Below are positions 17,269-26,232 of a stretch of DNA of 36,640 nt, in pieces; the stretch's first letter is position 1; each line of letters begins with the position of its first letter. Below the pieces are notes generated by a model, which was given only the letters and a program-made list of their open reading frames with translations, searched no databases and was not told the origin of the DNA. This DNA comes from Akkermansia muciniphila. GTDB lineage: Bacteria; Verrucomicrobiota; Verrucomicrobiia; Verrucomicrobiales; Akkermansiaceae. The stretch is taken from the NCBI GenBank assembly GCA_945862285.1, contig CAMAYN010000014.1, positions 1 through 36,640 on the forward strand. Reading direction: 5' to 3'. The position numbers and the translations under genes are program-made.

Positions 17269-19161
17269 ATGTTTCTTTATCCAAAATCATACGACGTCAT
17301 GGTCATCGGAGCTGGTCACGCAGGTGTCGAAGCCGCTCTCGCGGCCGCACGGCTTGGTGCCTCAGTAGCCATGATCACCCAAAATATCGATAGTATCGGG
17401 CAAATGAGCTGTAATCCAGCGATCGGTGGACTCGCCAAAGGACATATGGTTCGAGAAATCGATGCCCTCGGAGGTGCCATGGCACTCAATACCGATGCGA
17501 CAGCGATTCAATGGCGCATGCTCAATACTAGTCGTGGCCCCAGTGCCCGTGCACCACGTGCCCAGTGCGATAAAAAAGCCTACCAATTTCGCATGAAATG
17601 GCTGCTTGAAAGTACACCCAACCTCGAACTTCACCAAGGAAACGTTGCTAAGCTTCTCGTGAAAAATGATCAGATTTACGGAATCACAACTTCTCTAGGA
17701 TTAGAATTTCATGCAAAATCCGTTATTCTCAGTGCCGGTACTTTTATGCGCGGACTGATGCATGTGGGGCTACAAAATGAAAAAGGTGGTAGAATGGGCG
17801 ATGCGATATCGACTGTCAGCGATAGTCTGCGTGAGTTAGGCTTTACTGTAGAACGATTTAAAACCGGCACACCATGCCGACTTAATGCCCGCTCACTAAA
17901 TTTATCCGTATGCGACATTCAATGTGGCGATACGCCCCCGCCCGAATTTAGCTATCGCAGAAATACCATTCACCGAGATAAAGACGAGATCTTTACGCTC
18001 AACTCTTGGGCTGATCCAGAGTTCCACGTGGAACAATTACCCTGCTACATCACCTATACGAATCAAAAAACCCACGATATTATCAGAAATAATCTCGATA
18101 AATCACCCATGTATTGTGGTGTAATTGAGGGAGTGGGTCCAAGGTATTGTCCATCAATCGAGGATAAAGTCGTTCGCTTTGCCGAAAAAGAACGTCATCA
18201 AATTTTCCTCGAACCTGAAGGTCGCCATACGCGCGAATATTATGTAAATGGCGTATCCACTTCACTCCCCTACGATATACAACTTGCTTTCCTGCGCAGC
18301 ATTCCCGGACTCGAGCAATGCGAAATCCTTCGCCCTGGATACGCTGTTGAATACGATTACTGCCCACCCACACAGCTATACCCCACGCTGGAAACCAAAC
18401 GAATATCGGGACTTTACTTTGCTGGGCAGATCAACGGCACATCAGGATACGAAGAAGCAGCGGCACAAGGACTCATTGCCGGCACCAATGCCGCACGTAA
18501 AGCCGCAAATCAACCAGAATTTTTGCTTGGCAGAAACGAAGCCTACATCGGCGTCATGATCGATGATCTCGTCACCAAAGGCTGCACAGAGCCGTATCGC
18601 ATGTTTACCAGCCGTGCGGAATATCGCTTGCTCCTAAGACAAGACAATGCTGACATTCGCCTTACCCCAAAAGCCGCAGTAATTGGCCTCGTATCTCAAG
18701 ATCGCATCGACGATGTTCAGCAAAAAATTGCCCAACTTCATAAAGCCGACCATTTCCTCCGAAAAACAAATCACGAAGGAGTAAAACTGAATGTTTGGCT
18801 GAAACGTATCGAAAGTGAATGGCAAAATTTACCAGATACGATGAAAAAGGAATTCCCTGAATCACTCTGGCCTATCATCGAGACCGATCATAAGTATGAA
18901 GGTCATCTCGCGCGGCAGCAGACACAAATTGATCGGCTTAGCAAAGCAGAACAGAGAAAAATACCTGCGGATCTTGATTATTCTAGCATTACGAGTATGA
19001 AAACAGAGGCCAAAGTCAGGCTGAGTGCCATCCGTCCTCAAACGATTGGGCAAGCTTCTCGCATTAGCGGAATTACCCCAGCTGACTTAGCACTCCTAAC
19101 CATTTGGCTAGAAAAACAATCGCGACGTTCCGATTCCGTAAGTTCATCAGCTCAAGTGTAG
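17269..19161 (+). CDS. mnmG: tRNA uridine-5-carboxymethylaminomethyl modification enzyme MnmG (GidA)
   Basis: A 630-residue protein, the usual MnmG length. Working with MnmE, this FAD enzyme installs the carboxymethylaminomethyl group at the wobble uridine (U34) of certain tRNAs, using methylenetetrahydrofolate and NADH. The N-terminal Rossmann motif [19 protein letters not shown] binds FAD. Further signatures are [30 protein letters not shown], the [14 protein letters not shown]...QIFLEPEG block, [16 protein letters not shown] and the [18 protein letters not shown] region. ATG 17269 gives the normal N-terminus. The second parS site lies inside the gene and is read as FHVEQ, where relatives such as the E. 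coli protein have a variable segment. mnmG often sits with rsmG, parA and parB near the origin, but none of those follow here. Confidence 0.96.
   Translation: MFLYPKSYDVMVIGAGHAGVEAALAAARLGASVAMITQNIDSIGQMSCNPAIGGLAKGHMVREIDALGGAMALNTDATAIQWRMLNTSRGPSARAPRAQCDKKAYQFRMKWLLESTPNLELHQGNVAKLLVKNDQIYGITTSLGLEFHAKSVILSAGTFMRGLMHVGLQNEKGGRMGDAISTVSDSLRELGFTVERFKTGTPCRLNARSLNLSVCDIQCGDTPPPEFSYRRNTIHRDKDEIFTLNSWADPEFHVEQLPCYITYTNQKTHDIIRNNLDKSPMYCGVIEGVGPRYCPSIEDKVVRFAEKERHQIFLEPEGRHTREYYVNGVSTSLPYDIQLAFLRSIPGLEQCEILRPGYAVEYDYCPPTQLYPTLETKRISGLYFAGQINGTSGYEEAAAQGLIAGTNAARKAANQPEFLLGRNEAYIGVMIDDLVTKGCTEPYRMFTSRAEYRLLLRQDNADIRLTPKAAVIGLVSQDRIDDVQQKIAQLHKADHFLRKTNHEGVKLNVWLKRIESEWQNLPDTMKKEFPESLWPIIETDHKYEGHLARQQTQIDRLSKAEQRKIPADLDYSSITSMKTEAKVRLSAIRPQTIGQASRISGITPADLALLTIWLEKQSRRSDSVSSSAQV
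18020..18035. other. parS site 2, inside mnmG
   Basis: AGTTCCACGTGGAACA, identical to site 1 except for the first base and sharing its 14-bp palindromic core. It lies about 0.8 kb from site 1 within the mnmG reading frame, where the core is read as Phe-His-Val-Glu. Two such sites so close are very unlikely by chance. Confidence 0.8.
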
Positions 19162-19222
19162 AATCTCCTTGCCATATCCAGTAAAAATGTTAGCGTACGA
19201 ATCGTCCCTAACCCAATATGCT

Positions 19223-19750
19223 ATGAAAAAATATCTCTCATTATTGTTGATTGGATCTTTGCTTGTAATTTTACCTGCCCATGCACAGGAAAAAACTCCG
19301 GCAACGATTTCGCCAAATGCTTTATATCAAGCTGGAATTCAAGCCATGAATCAAGGTGAAATCGCAATGGCACAAAAATACCTTACAGCGGCTAAACAAG
19401 CGAATCACCCACATGCGGATTATCAGTTAGGTCAACTTTCCGCCAATCGCGAAGGGCTCATCGCAAAAAAACGTGAACTAACGTTAAAGAAAATCATCAT
19501 AGATAAGGTCCAATTCGTTGATGCGGAGTTATCTGATGTTATTACTTTTCTAGCAAAAAAAATTACCGACAAGGATCCTCAATACATTCCTAATTTCGTC
19601 ATCCGCGATCCAAATAAGAAACTGCATGATGTTCGCATTGATCTTGAGTTAACGAATGTTCCAGCAACTGTCATCCTAGAAAATGTCATGACCATAGCCA
19701 GTTCCAAAGCAAAATTTGGCGAATATTCCATTGTAATTCAGCCACAATAA
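19223..19750 (+). CDS. Periplasmic protein with STN-like (secretin/TonB short domain) C-terminal half
   Basis: A 175-residue protein from ATG 19223 (MKKYLSLLL), preferred over upstream starts because it begins exactly at a Sec signal peptide ending AHA before QEK near residue 21. Residues 30-75 resemble one or two tetratricopeptide-like helices (ALYQAGIQAMNQGEIAMAQKYLTAA). Residues 95-175 follow the pattern I-I-x-K-V-x-F-x-D-A-x-L-S-D-V-I-x-F-L, seen in short secretin N-terminal-like domains that are common in Verrucomicrobiota. It probably acts in the periplasm as a binding or scaffold module. No function is established. It lies 61 bp after mnmG and 6 bp before the SDR gene, so it may be cotranscribed with both. 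Confidence 0.7.
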   Translation: MKKYLSLLLIGSLLVILPAHAQEKTPATISPNALYQAGIQAMNQGEIAMAQKYLTAAKQANHPHADYQLGQLSANREGLIAKKRELTLKKIIIDKVQFVDAELSDVITFLAKKITDKDPQYIPNFVIRDPNKKLHDVRIDLELTNVPATVILENVMTIASSKAKFGEYSIVIQPQ

Positions 19751-19756
19751 TTCATT

Positions 19757-20416
19757 TTGTCGCAGCAACCGACACTCATCATTACGGGCGGTTCTAGTAC
19801 AATTGCTCAGCATATTGGCCAATATTGGAAAAAACATCATACCGACTGGTTGACATTAGTTGTTAATCGATCTGTACTCGATGTAACAGATACAAATGCT
19901 GTGCAAGAATACTTTTCTAATCATAAATGTGATTTGCTCGTTTGTGCAGCCGGTATTTCCGATAATTCTCTGCTCAGACAAACGTCAGCTACTGCATTTG
20001 AAAAGTCACTACAAGTCAACCTGCATGCGGCAGCAAACTGCGCAGTTGCTGCTGCTAAAAGAATGGCAAAGCAAATGTCTGGTCATATCCTATTTCTTTC
20101 CAGCTACTCCGCGTATCATCCACCGAGCGGCCAAGTTGCTTATGCGACAAGCAAAGGTGCATTACTTGGCTTAACTCAGGATTTCGCAAAAGAATGGGGA
20201 CCCTACAATATACGCGTCAACACCATTCTTCCAGGTTGGATTGACTCGCCAATGACGCAAATAGTATCGGAAAAAAGACGCTCACAAGTTCTAGCTGAAC
20301 ATACTCTCAAAAGATGGAATACCTCCGAAAATGTTGCGGCATTCGTTTCACATTTACATCACTACTTAGTCAACACCTCAGGACAAATCTTTAATCTGGA
20401 CAGCAGAATCATTTAA
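19757..20416 (+). CDS. Short-chain dehydrogenase/reductase with altered nucleotide-binding motif
   Basis: A 219-residue SDR-fold protein starting at TTG 19757. The catalytic Ser (LFLSSYSAY, about 115-116) and the YATSK motif (Tyr129, Lys133) are present, as are VCAAGIS in place of the NNAG motif and Asn88. The Gly-rich turn reads TGGSSTIA instead of TGxxxGxG, so two of the three glycines are replaced by Thr and Ala. The active site looks intact, but the cofactor pocket may be modified or prefer one cofactor. The overall match is to FabG-like 3-oxoacyl reductases, yet the substrate is unknown. It follows the STN-like gene by 6 bp. Confidence 0.85.
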   Translation: MSQQPTLIITGGSSTIAQHIGQYWKKHHTDWLTLVVNRSVLDVTDTNAVQEYFSNHKCDLLVCAAGISDNSLLRQTSATAFEKSLQVNLHAAANCAVAAAKRMAKQMSGHILFLSSYSAYHPPSGQVAYATSKGALLGLTQDFAKEWGPYNIRVNTILPGWIDSPMTQIVSEKRRSQVLAEHTLKRWNTSENVAAFVSHLHHYLVNTSGQIFNLDSRII

Positions 20417-20434
20417 AATATGATTTACCTGCAT

Positions 20435-20566
20435 ATGAAAAAAACACTTACCTATACCGCTATTTTGATGCTGATTTCATTTTCATTTTCATCCTGTGGC
20501 ATTGCGCGAGGTCTCGGAAATACCGTAGGCCGTACTCTACAAAGTGTAACACGATTAGCTCGGTGA
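20435..20566 (+). CDS. Mini-lipoprotein, 43 residues
   Basis: ATG 20435 opens MKKTLTYTAILMLISFSFSSCGIARG, a short basic N-terminus, a hydrophobic core and a lipobox-like FSSC at about residue 21. The mature peptide of about 23 residues is small, basic and glycine-rich (GLGNTVGRTLQSVTRLAR). It is probably lipid-anchored after signal peptidase II processing and resembles entericidin-like small lipoproteins in size only. An in-frame ATG at 20420 would add five residues. It comes 18 bp after the SDR gene on the same strand and converges with tsaE. Function unknown. Confidence 0.65.
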   Translation: MKKTLTYTAILMLISFSFSSCGIARGLGNTVGRTLQSVTRLAR

Positions 20567-20591
20567 AAAATTAATAAATTTATATAAATTA

Positions 20592-21002
20592 TCAGTGCTT
20601 GTTAATGTCTACAATACGTTGATTTCCAAGAATATTTATAGTGATGATAGTAAGATGATCGAGCCAAAGTTGAGGAAAAAGATCAGCCCACTCAACGAGA
20701 AGAATGCCTTCATCAGAATATTCATCCCAACCGAAGTCTAGAATTTCATTCATTGTTTTAATTCGATGCCAATCGAAATGAAACAATGGCACACGCCCAC
20801 TACGATACTCCTGAACCAAGGAAAATGTAGGACTTGTAACTTCTTCTTGAATTCCTAAGCCACTAGCAAACCCCTTAGAAAAATGGGTTTTCCCGGCACC
20901 CATTGTTCCAATTAATGCGACCATTCCTAATCCATTACATGATTCACCAAAGGAAAATCCTAGTTGAAACATTTCTTCAACAGTCGATACCTTATATTGC
21001 AT
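20592..21002 (-). CDS. tsaE: tRNA threonylcarbamoyladenosine biosynthesis ATPase TsaE
   Basis: A 136-residue protein of normal TsaE length. The Walker A motif is GTMGAGKT (32-39), followed by the family blocks TSPTFSLVQEY, FHFDWHRI and the late EWAD motif. TsaE binds and hydrolyses ATP and is needed with TsaB and TsaD to make the N6-threonylcarbamoyl group on A37 of tRNAs that read ANN codons. It stands alone on the minus strand between two plus-strand groups and converges with the mini-lipoprotein gene across an AT-rich 25-bp gap. A weak TTGTCG / TAACTT pair about 16 bp apart ends 6 bp before the ATG, again suggesting a short or absent leader. Confidence 0.9.
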   Translation of the reverse strand: MQYKVSTVEEMFQLGFSFGESCNGLGMVALIGTMGAGKTHFSKGFASGLGIQEEVTSPTFSLVQEYRSGRVPLFHFDWHRIKTMNEILDFGWDEYSDEGILLVEWADLFPQLWLDHLTIITINILGNQRIVDINKH

Positions 21003-21074
21003 ACGATCAAGTTACAAAAATCAATCACTCCGACAAAGGAAAAAAGAATCTCATTTTTTTCAAAAAAAATCTTG

Positions 21075-21094
21075 TCACATCAGTAGAGATGTGA
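21075..21094. promoter_or_regulatory. Perfect 7-bp stem hairpin upstream of rplU
   Basis: TCACATC and GATGTGA are separated by a 6-nt loop, about 80 bp before the rplU start. It could be a leader element for the L21-L27 mRNA or an operator. On the minus strand it is followed by a T-rich stretch, so a terminator for minus-strand transcription is also possible, but no gene would feed it. Confidence 0.3.
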
Positions 21095-21175
21095 TGAACT
21101 TCGCGCCCCGCACGACACAGCATCCGGCTTTGTCAGCAAACAACAGCGGTAGGAAACGCAATCACAACTTCCAAT

Positions 21176-21487
21176 ATGGGCTACGCAGTCATCAAAACCG
21201 GCGGTAAACAATACCGCGTTCAAGCAGGCGATAAGATCGATGTTGAAAAACTCGCTCTCGAAATCGGCCAAGAAATTAGCTTCGACGTTCTTCTCAAAGG
21301 AGAAGGCGCAGCCGTCGAACTAGGATCCCCCACCATCCCAGGTGCATCCGTCACCGCTAAAGTCATTGATCAACATCGTGGCGCGAAAGGTGTGGCATTC
21401 AAATTCAAACGCCGTAAAGGTTTCCACAAAAAAATCGGTTTCCGCCGTCATCTTACTAAGCTAGAAATTCTCAACGTTCCCGCGTAA
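21176..21487 (+). CDS. rplU: 50S ribosomal protein L21
   Basis: A 103-residue protein opening MGYAVIKTGGKQYRVQAGD, the classic L21 start, and ending in the KKIGFRRHLTKLEILNV region that contacts 23S rRNA. L21 binds 23S rRNA domains and helps assemble the large subunit. The gene is followed by rpmA after 27 bp, the usual bacterial pairing. obg, which often follows, is absent. The start has no Shine-Dalgarno sequence (CACAACTTCCAAT precedes ATG) despite the high expression expected. Confidence 0.97.
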   Translation: MGYAVIKTGGKQYRVQAGDKIDVEKLALEIGQEISFDVLLKGEGAAVELGSPTIPGASVTAKVIDQHRGAKGVAFKFKRRKGFHKKIGFRRHLTKLEILNVPA

Positions 21488-21514
21488 TCATCTAACAATT
21501 AACTCTACTAACTC

Positions 21515-21763
21515 ATGGCCCATAAAAAAGGACAAGGTTCCGTAAAAAACGGACGCGACTCACGCAGCAAACGCCTCGGTGTCAAAAAATTCGGCAGCCA
21601 GGCTGTCATTGCTGGTAACATCATCATTCGTCAACGCGGCACACGCTGGACTCCCGGTCTTAATGTTGGCATTGGCAAAGATCACACCATCTTCGCTCTT
21701 ACCGATGGCCGCGTGCTCTTCGATAAAGGCGGTAGCCGTGTAAATGTTGTCACCGCAAACTAA
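21515..21763 (+). CDS. rpmA: 50S ribosomal protein L27
   Basis: An 82-residue protein with the [23 protein letters not shown]-terminus, whose flexible end reaches the peptidyl transferase centre, and the [21 protein letters not shown] core. It begins directly at MAHKKG, so the N-terminal extension that some Firmicutes process is absent. It forms an operon with rplU and is followed 22 bp later by a strong terminator. Confidence 0.97.
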   Translation: MAHKKGQGSVKNGRDSRSKRLGVKKFGSQAVIAGNIIIRQRGTRWTPGLNVGIGKDHTIFALTDGRVLFDKGGSRVNVVTAN

Positions 21764-21785
21764 GCGATTCACTTTTTCCATTCTT

Positions 21786-21822
21786 AACCCGTCAGTTCTC
21801 CTATGAACTCGACGGGTTTTTT
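21786..21822 (+). terminator. Rho-independent terminator of rplU-rpmA
   Basis: The arms AACCCGTC and GACGGGTT, with inner arms AGTTC and GAACT, form a long hairpin followed directly by a run of T. It ends the ribosomal operon and marks the left border of the DnaA-box-rich region. Confidence 0.85.
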
Positions 21823-21862
21823 ATTACCAAACTTCATGTGCAACAAAACATTTCTACAAAAG

Positions 21863-22098
21863 TCATTCACATGTTGAATAAGTACGTATTAAAAAACATA
21901 AAGAATATCATCATCATAAGCATGTGAATAACCTACTTAAAATCCTGTTTCACTTCGCTTTATCATGTGTTCCACCGATCGAATAACTTGTGAGAGAAGT
22001 AGCAATATTTCGTGAATCTTTCTTGATCGGAACATGCTCGTTCACAGTATTCACATCAACTCATCAACTCATTCACACAAATGGCTAGTTTATTCACA
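21863..22098. other. Cluster of DnaA-box-like motifs; candidate oriC or DnaA-control region
   Basis: The gene-free stretch after rpmA contains two exact TTATNCACA boxes: TTATTCACA at 22090-22098 on plus, and the same on minus at 21931-21923. One-mismatch boxes occur at 21863-21871, 22047-22055 and 22069-22077, and a two-mismatch box at 22038-22046. The last four are direct repeats at 9, 22 and 21 bp spacing, which puts three of them on the same helical face. The interval 21886-21920 is very AT-rich and could unwind. Apart from these motifs I see nothing else in the stretch. It may be a replication origin, or a regulated promoter for the gene that follows. Confidence 0.5.
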
Positions 22099-22143
22099 AA
22101 TCGATACGTTCGAGTGAAATCTCAAAATTGGTCCAACACACTT

Positions 22144-22539
22144 ATGGAAAGCACCGGAATCGAAACGAATCACCTGATCCCCTTGTTTGTTTATGGAACT
22201 TTACGTTCGGGAGGAAGTAACCATTGGCGAATGGCTAAGGCTAGCTTTATTTCATCCGCGATCACTCATGGTAGTCTCTACTGCATCGACTGGTATCCTG
22301 GCCTTGTTATCGATCAATTGTCATCGATCGTTTACGGAGAACTCTATTATTGCGATGAACTTTTGCTGGAAAAACTCGATGATTTTGAAGGTGATATCGA
22401 ATATGAACGGCAAAAACGATCCGTAAAAACGCCTGATGGCAAAGAAATAGAAGCTTTCATCTGGATTTATAAAAAGCCTATTGATACATTTACAAAAATC
22501 ACTTCGGGCGATTGGTTACTGCACTTAAATCGGAAATAA
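22144..22539 (+). CDS. Gamma-glutamylcyclotransferase-like (AIG2/YtfP family) protein
   Basis: A 131-residue protein from ATG 22144 (MESTGIETN). The signature FVYGTLRSGGSNHWRM lies at about 15-30, and the LLEKLDDFEGDIEYERQ block carries the Glu that is catalytic in this fold. Family members cyclise gamma-glutamyl amines or peptides to 5-oxoproline, or act on related adducts. Bacterial YtfP-type members have uncertain substrates. The frame is open to an ATG at 22081, but that extension overlaps the DnaA-box repeats and adds residues not typical of the family, so I use the later start. Confidence 0.8.
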   Translation: MESTGIETNHLIPLFVYGTLRSGGSNHWRMAKASFISSAITHGSLYCIDWYPGLVIDQLSSIVYGELYYCDELLLEKLDDFEGDIEYERQKRSVKTPDGKEIEAFIWIYKKPIDTFTKITSGDWLLHLNRK

Positions 22540-22688
22540 TTGATTGTGAAGTGAGTATAGGCGAAAAATCACCCAAGATGAACGGAAGCAAAATGTGATC
22601 ATTTTTTTCCTTGCTCATTATCCGGAAAAAACTATTATTGGTCAGTCCTTTTACCTGTAATTTGACTATCATCCTCGAACTTCCTCTT

Positions 22689-22802
22689 ATGGCACGTCTT
22701 ACCATTATCGCATTTCTTTTCTCACTCCTTGCTTCCAGTTGCTGCACTAGCGAAACAATCGTTGCCCCATCGAAGCCAACGTATATCGAGCCAACGAAGT
22801 AA
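22689..22802 (+). CDS. Mini-lipoprotein A of a tandem pair, 37 residues
   Basis: ATG 22689 begins MARLTIIAFLFSLLASSCCTS: a short basic N-terminus, a hydrophobic core and a lipobox-like ASSC around residue 18. Only about 20 residues remain after it, rich in Pro, Thr and Glu. It is probably lipid-anchored. A frame starting at 22611 exists, but the signal peptide itself starts at 22689. The next gene encodes a related peptide 47 bp downstream. Function unknown. Confidence 0.6.
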   Translation: MARLTIIAFLFSLLASSCCTSETIVAPSKPTYIEPTK

Positions 22803-22849
22803 ACTGGAATTTCCGATCTCCCAATAAAACAGTAAACACGCAAAAAACT

Positions 22850-23017
22850 ATGTCACGCACTCTATCCGTAATCGCCGTAGCACTATTGGCCATTGTAGCA
22901 AGTTCATGCTGCTGCACCAGTGATGTTAAGCCACCAAAATTGAAAAAGCTTCCAAAATTCATGGAATTTCCTGATGCACCACCAGAAGTGGAAGTTGATT
23001 TAGAGAGTTCCAAATAA
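22850..23017 (+). CDS. Mini-lipoprotein B of a tandem pair, 55 residues
   Basis: ATG 22850 begins MSRTLSVIAVALLAIVASSC and continues with CCTSDVKPPKLKKL. It shares the M-(A/S)-R start, hydrophobic core and SSCC(C)TS lipobox region with the preceding gene, so the two look like diverged duplicates. The mature part is rich in Pro, Lys and Glu and ends in an acidic tail. It is followed by a strong terminator 26 bp after the stop, suggesting a two-gene transcript. It was missed by length-based gene finding because it is so short. Function unknown. Confidence 0.65.
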   Translation: MSRTLSVIAVALLAIVASSCCCTSDVKPPKLKKLPKFMEFPDAPPEVEVDLESSK

Positions 23018-23043
23018 TTTCATTGAATTGATCCAAAAATTAC

Positions 23044-23087
23044 TTGCTCTGCTTTGCCAATCTGGCCGTAAGCAGAGCAATTTTTTT
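23044..23087 (+). terminator. Rho-independent terminator after the mini-lipoprotein pair
   Basis: Arms TTGCTCTGCTT and AAGCAGAGCAA enclose a 15-nt loop that itself contains a GCCA/TGGC stem. Seven T follow. It ends the mini-lipoprotein transcript and lies upstream of recQ, which shows that the recQ frame extension into it is not coding. Confidence 0.9.
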
Positions 23088-23127
23088 GTCTCGTAACCAA
23101 TTTTTGAAAAAATTCGACTCATTCCCT

Positions 23128-25059
<1,932 letters not shown>

Positions 25060-25145
25060 TCCAAGTACAACTTTTCTCCCTATGACATCACTCTGTCTAC
25101 ATGGGACAAAATATTTTAAGAAATCACAGACAAAGAGAATAAATT

Positions 25146-25697
25146 GTGGCATTTTCTCTTTTGAAGATGTCGATGACGCAACAAGAGATGTGGCAAGCAT
25201 GGTTCGATGAAAATGGACCACGACTGCTCCTCTGTGCGCGTGGATGGAGCACGAATAAGGAAGAAGCCGAAGACCTCGTGCAAGAAACAATGCTGCGGAT
25301 GTGGCACTATCAAGCCGAGCGCGGGGGCGCGCCCCCTGATTTGCCACTAGCATTTTCAACGATTCGCTTTTGTGGCCTGAATCAAAAACGCACCGACAGT
25401 CGTCGTCGCAAAAGAGAGGAATCACTGATTTATTTGAATGATTTTGAAGATGTATGGCTTGATCCAGCGCTGGAAGACGATGAAGATGCGACCTTGCTAC
25501 AAGAGTCTGTGCAACGTCTCGCCCCTAAGTTACGCGATGTCGTAATCATGAAAATCTGGGGTGGCCTTACTTTCCATGAAATTGCCACAACGTTAGCGAT
25601 ATCCCCAAATACCTGTGCTTCGCGCTATCGATACGCCCTTGAACAACTTGCGCAAGTGTTGGCTTCAATGAAGAAAGATCGACATGAATACGCCTAA
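25146..25697 (+). CDS. ECF-type RNA polymerase sigma factor
   Basis: Up to 183 residues from GTG 25146. ATG codons at 25167 and 25173 are alternative starts, and the conserved part begins only at WQAWFDENGPRLLL. Region 2 lies at about 25-90 (EEAEDLVQETMLRMW and a basic SRRRKREES stretch). Region 4 lies at about 120-172 (LAPKLRDVVIMKIWGGLTFHEIATTLAISPNTCASRYRYAL). It is distinct from the kinase-linked sigma factor earlier in the window. The anti-sigma-like gene overlaps its 3' end by 14 bp and a PDZ gene follows, so the three form one tightly coupled operon. Release of the sigma factor from the membrane partner on envelope stress is the likely control, by analogy with other ECF systems. Confidence 0.88.
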   Translation: MAFSLLKMSMTQQEMWQAWFDENGPRLLLCARGWSTNKEEAEDLVQETMLRMWHYQAERGGAPPDLPLAFSTIRFCGLNQKRTDSRRRKREESLIYLNDFEDVWLDPALEDDEDATLLQESVQRLAPKLRDVVIMKIWGGLTFHEIATTLAISPNTCASRYRYALEQLAQVLASMKKDRHEYA

Positions 25698-26232
25698 CGA
25701 TATTGAAAAATCTTTGCAGCGTCTTATGCCTGCCGCACTTAGCGAGCGGGCGCATGGGAATATTTCCCGGATGATCGGTAATTTGACTGCAAGGAATGAC
25801 GCCACACCCGCACCGATTTATAAATACCATGACAGTTACTCGGTGCGGAACAAAAATCACATTTCTCCGCGAAGGAAATGGGCAATGGTTGCGGCAGTAG
25901 CAGCTTTGGTTTTGTTCGCAGCCTTTCCCGCTTGGATGAATCACAATTCAGATCTTGATGCATCACGAGTAATCAAGTCTTTTGAAGACGCAACGAATGC
26001 CGCAAAAATAGCCCAATCTCCTGTAGCTGAGACGATTCTTCTTGAGCGCTTATCTGTCACAAACCATGAGGATTCGCCGCGTGTCGTGCGGAATAGTGAT
26101 GGAAGCGTGGTGGAGGAAATTAATCGAAAAATTCTTACACGTGAGCGTTATCGTGCTGGGAAAAACGGTTACCTAATCACAATCTCGGAGTCACGCGCGG
26201 AAAAAGTTTTCGTACCAAAAAGTAGTTTCTAA
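25684..26232 (+). CDS. Probable membrane-bound anti-sigma factor
   Basis: A 182-residue protein. Residues 1-60 are cytoplasmic, with a short IEKSLQRLMPAALSERA helix that could bind the sigma factor. One transmembrane segment lies at about 66-84 (MVAAVAALVLFAAFPAW). The last 95 residues would be periplasmic. No zinc-binding HxxxCxxC motif is present, so it is not a ZAS-type anti-sigma. The call rests on topology and position: its ATG lies 14 bp inside the sigma gene, and its stop shares one base with the next start (TAATG). I cannot confirm binding from sequence. Confidence 0.6.
   Translation: MNTPNDIEKSLQRLMPAALSERAHGNISRMIGNLTARNDATPAPIYKYHDSYSVRNKNHISPRRKWAMVAAVAALVLFAAFPAWMNHNSDLDASRVIKSFEDATNAAKIAQSPVAETILLERLSVTNHEDSPRVVRNSDGSVVEEINRKILTRERYRAGKNGYLITISESRAEKVFVPKSSF

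Noticed and set aside
20577-20590. AATTTATATAAATT palindrome between the mini-lipoprotein and tsaE
   Set aside because: All-AT and short, it is too weak for a terminator. It could be chance in AT-rich DNA.
21906-21918. ATC-ATC-ATC run as a possible DnaA-trio
   Set aside because: Neither strand shows 3'-GAT-5' repeats in the needed direction next to a box, so I do not claim it.
22081-22143. Upstream start for the cyclotransferase-like gene
   Set aside because: The extension runs through the DnaA-box repeats and adds residues foreign to the family. ATG 22144 fits better.
23044-23127. Upstream start for recQ
   Set aside because: The added segment lies in a strong terminator. MDEILTKHL at 23128 is the natural start.
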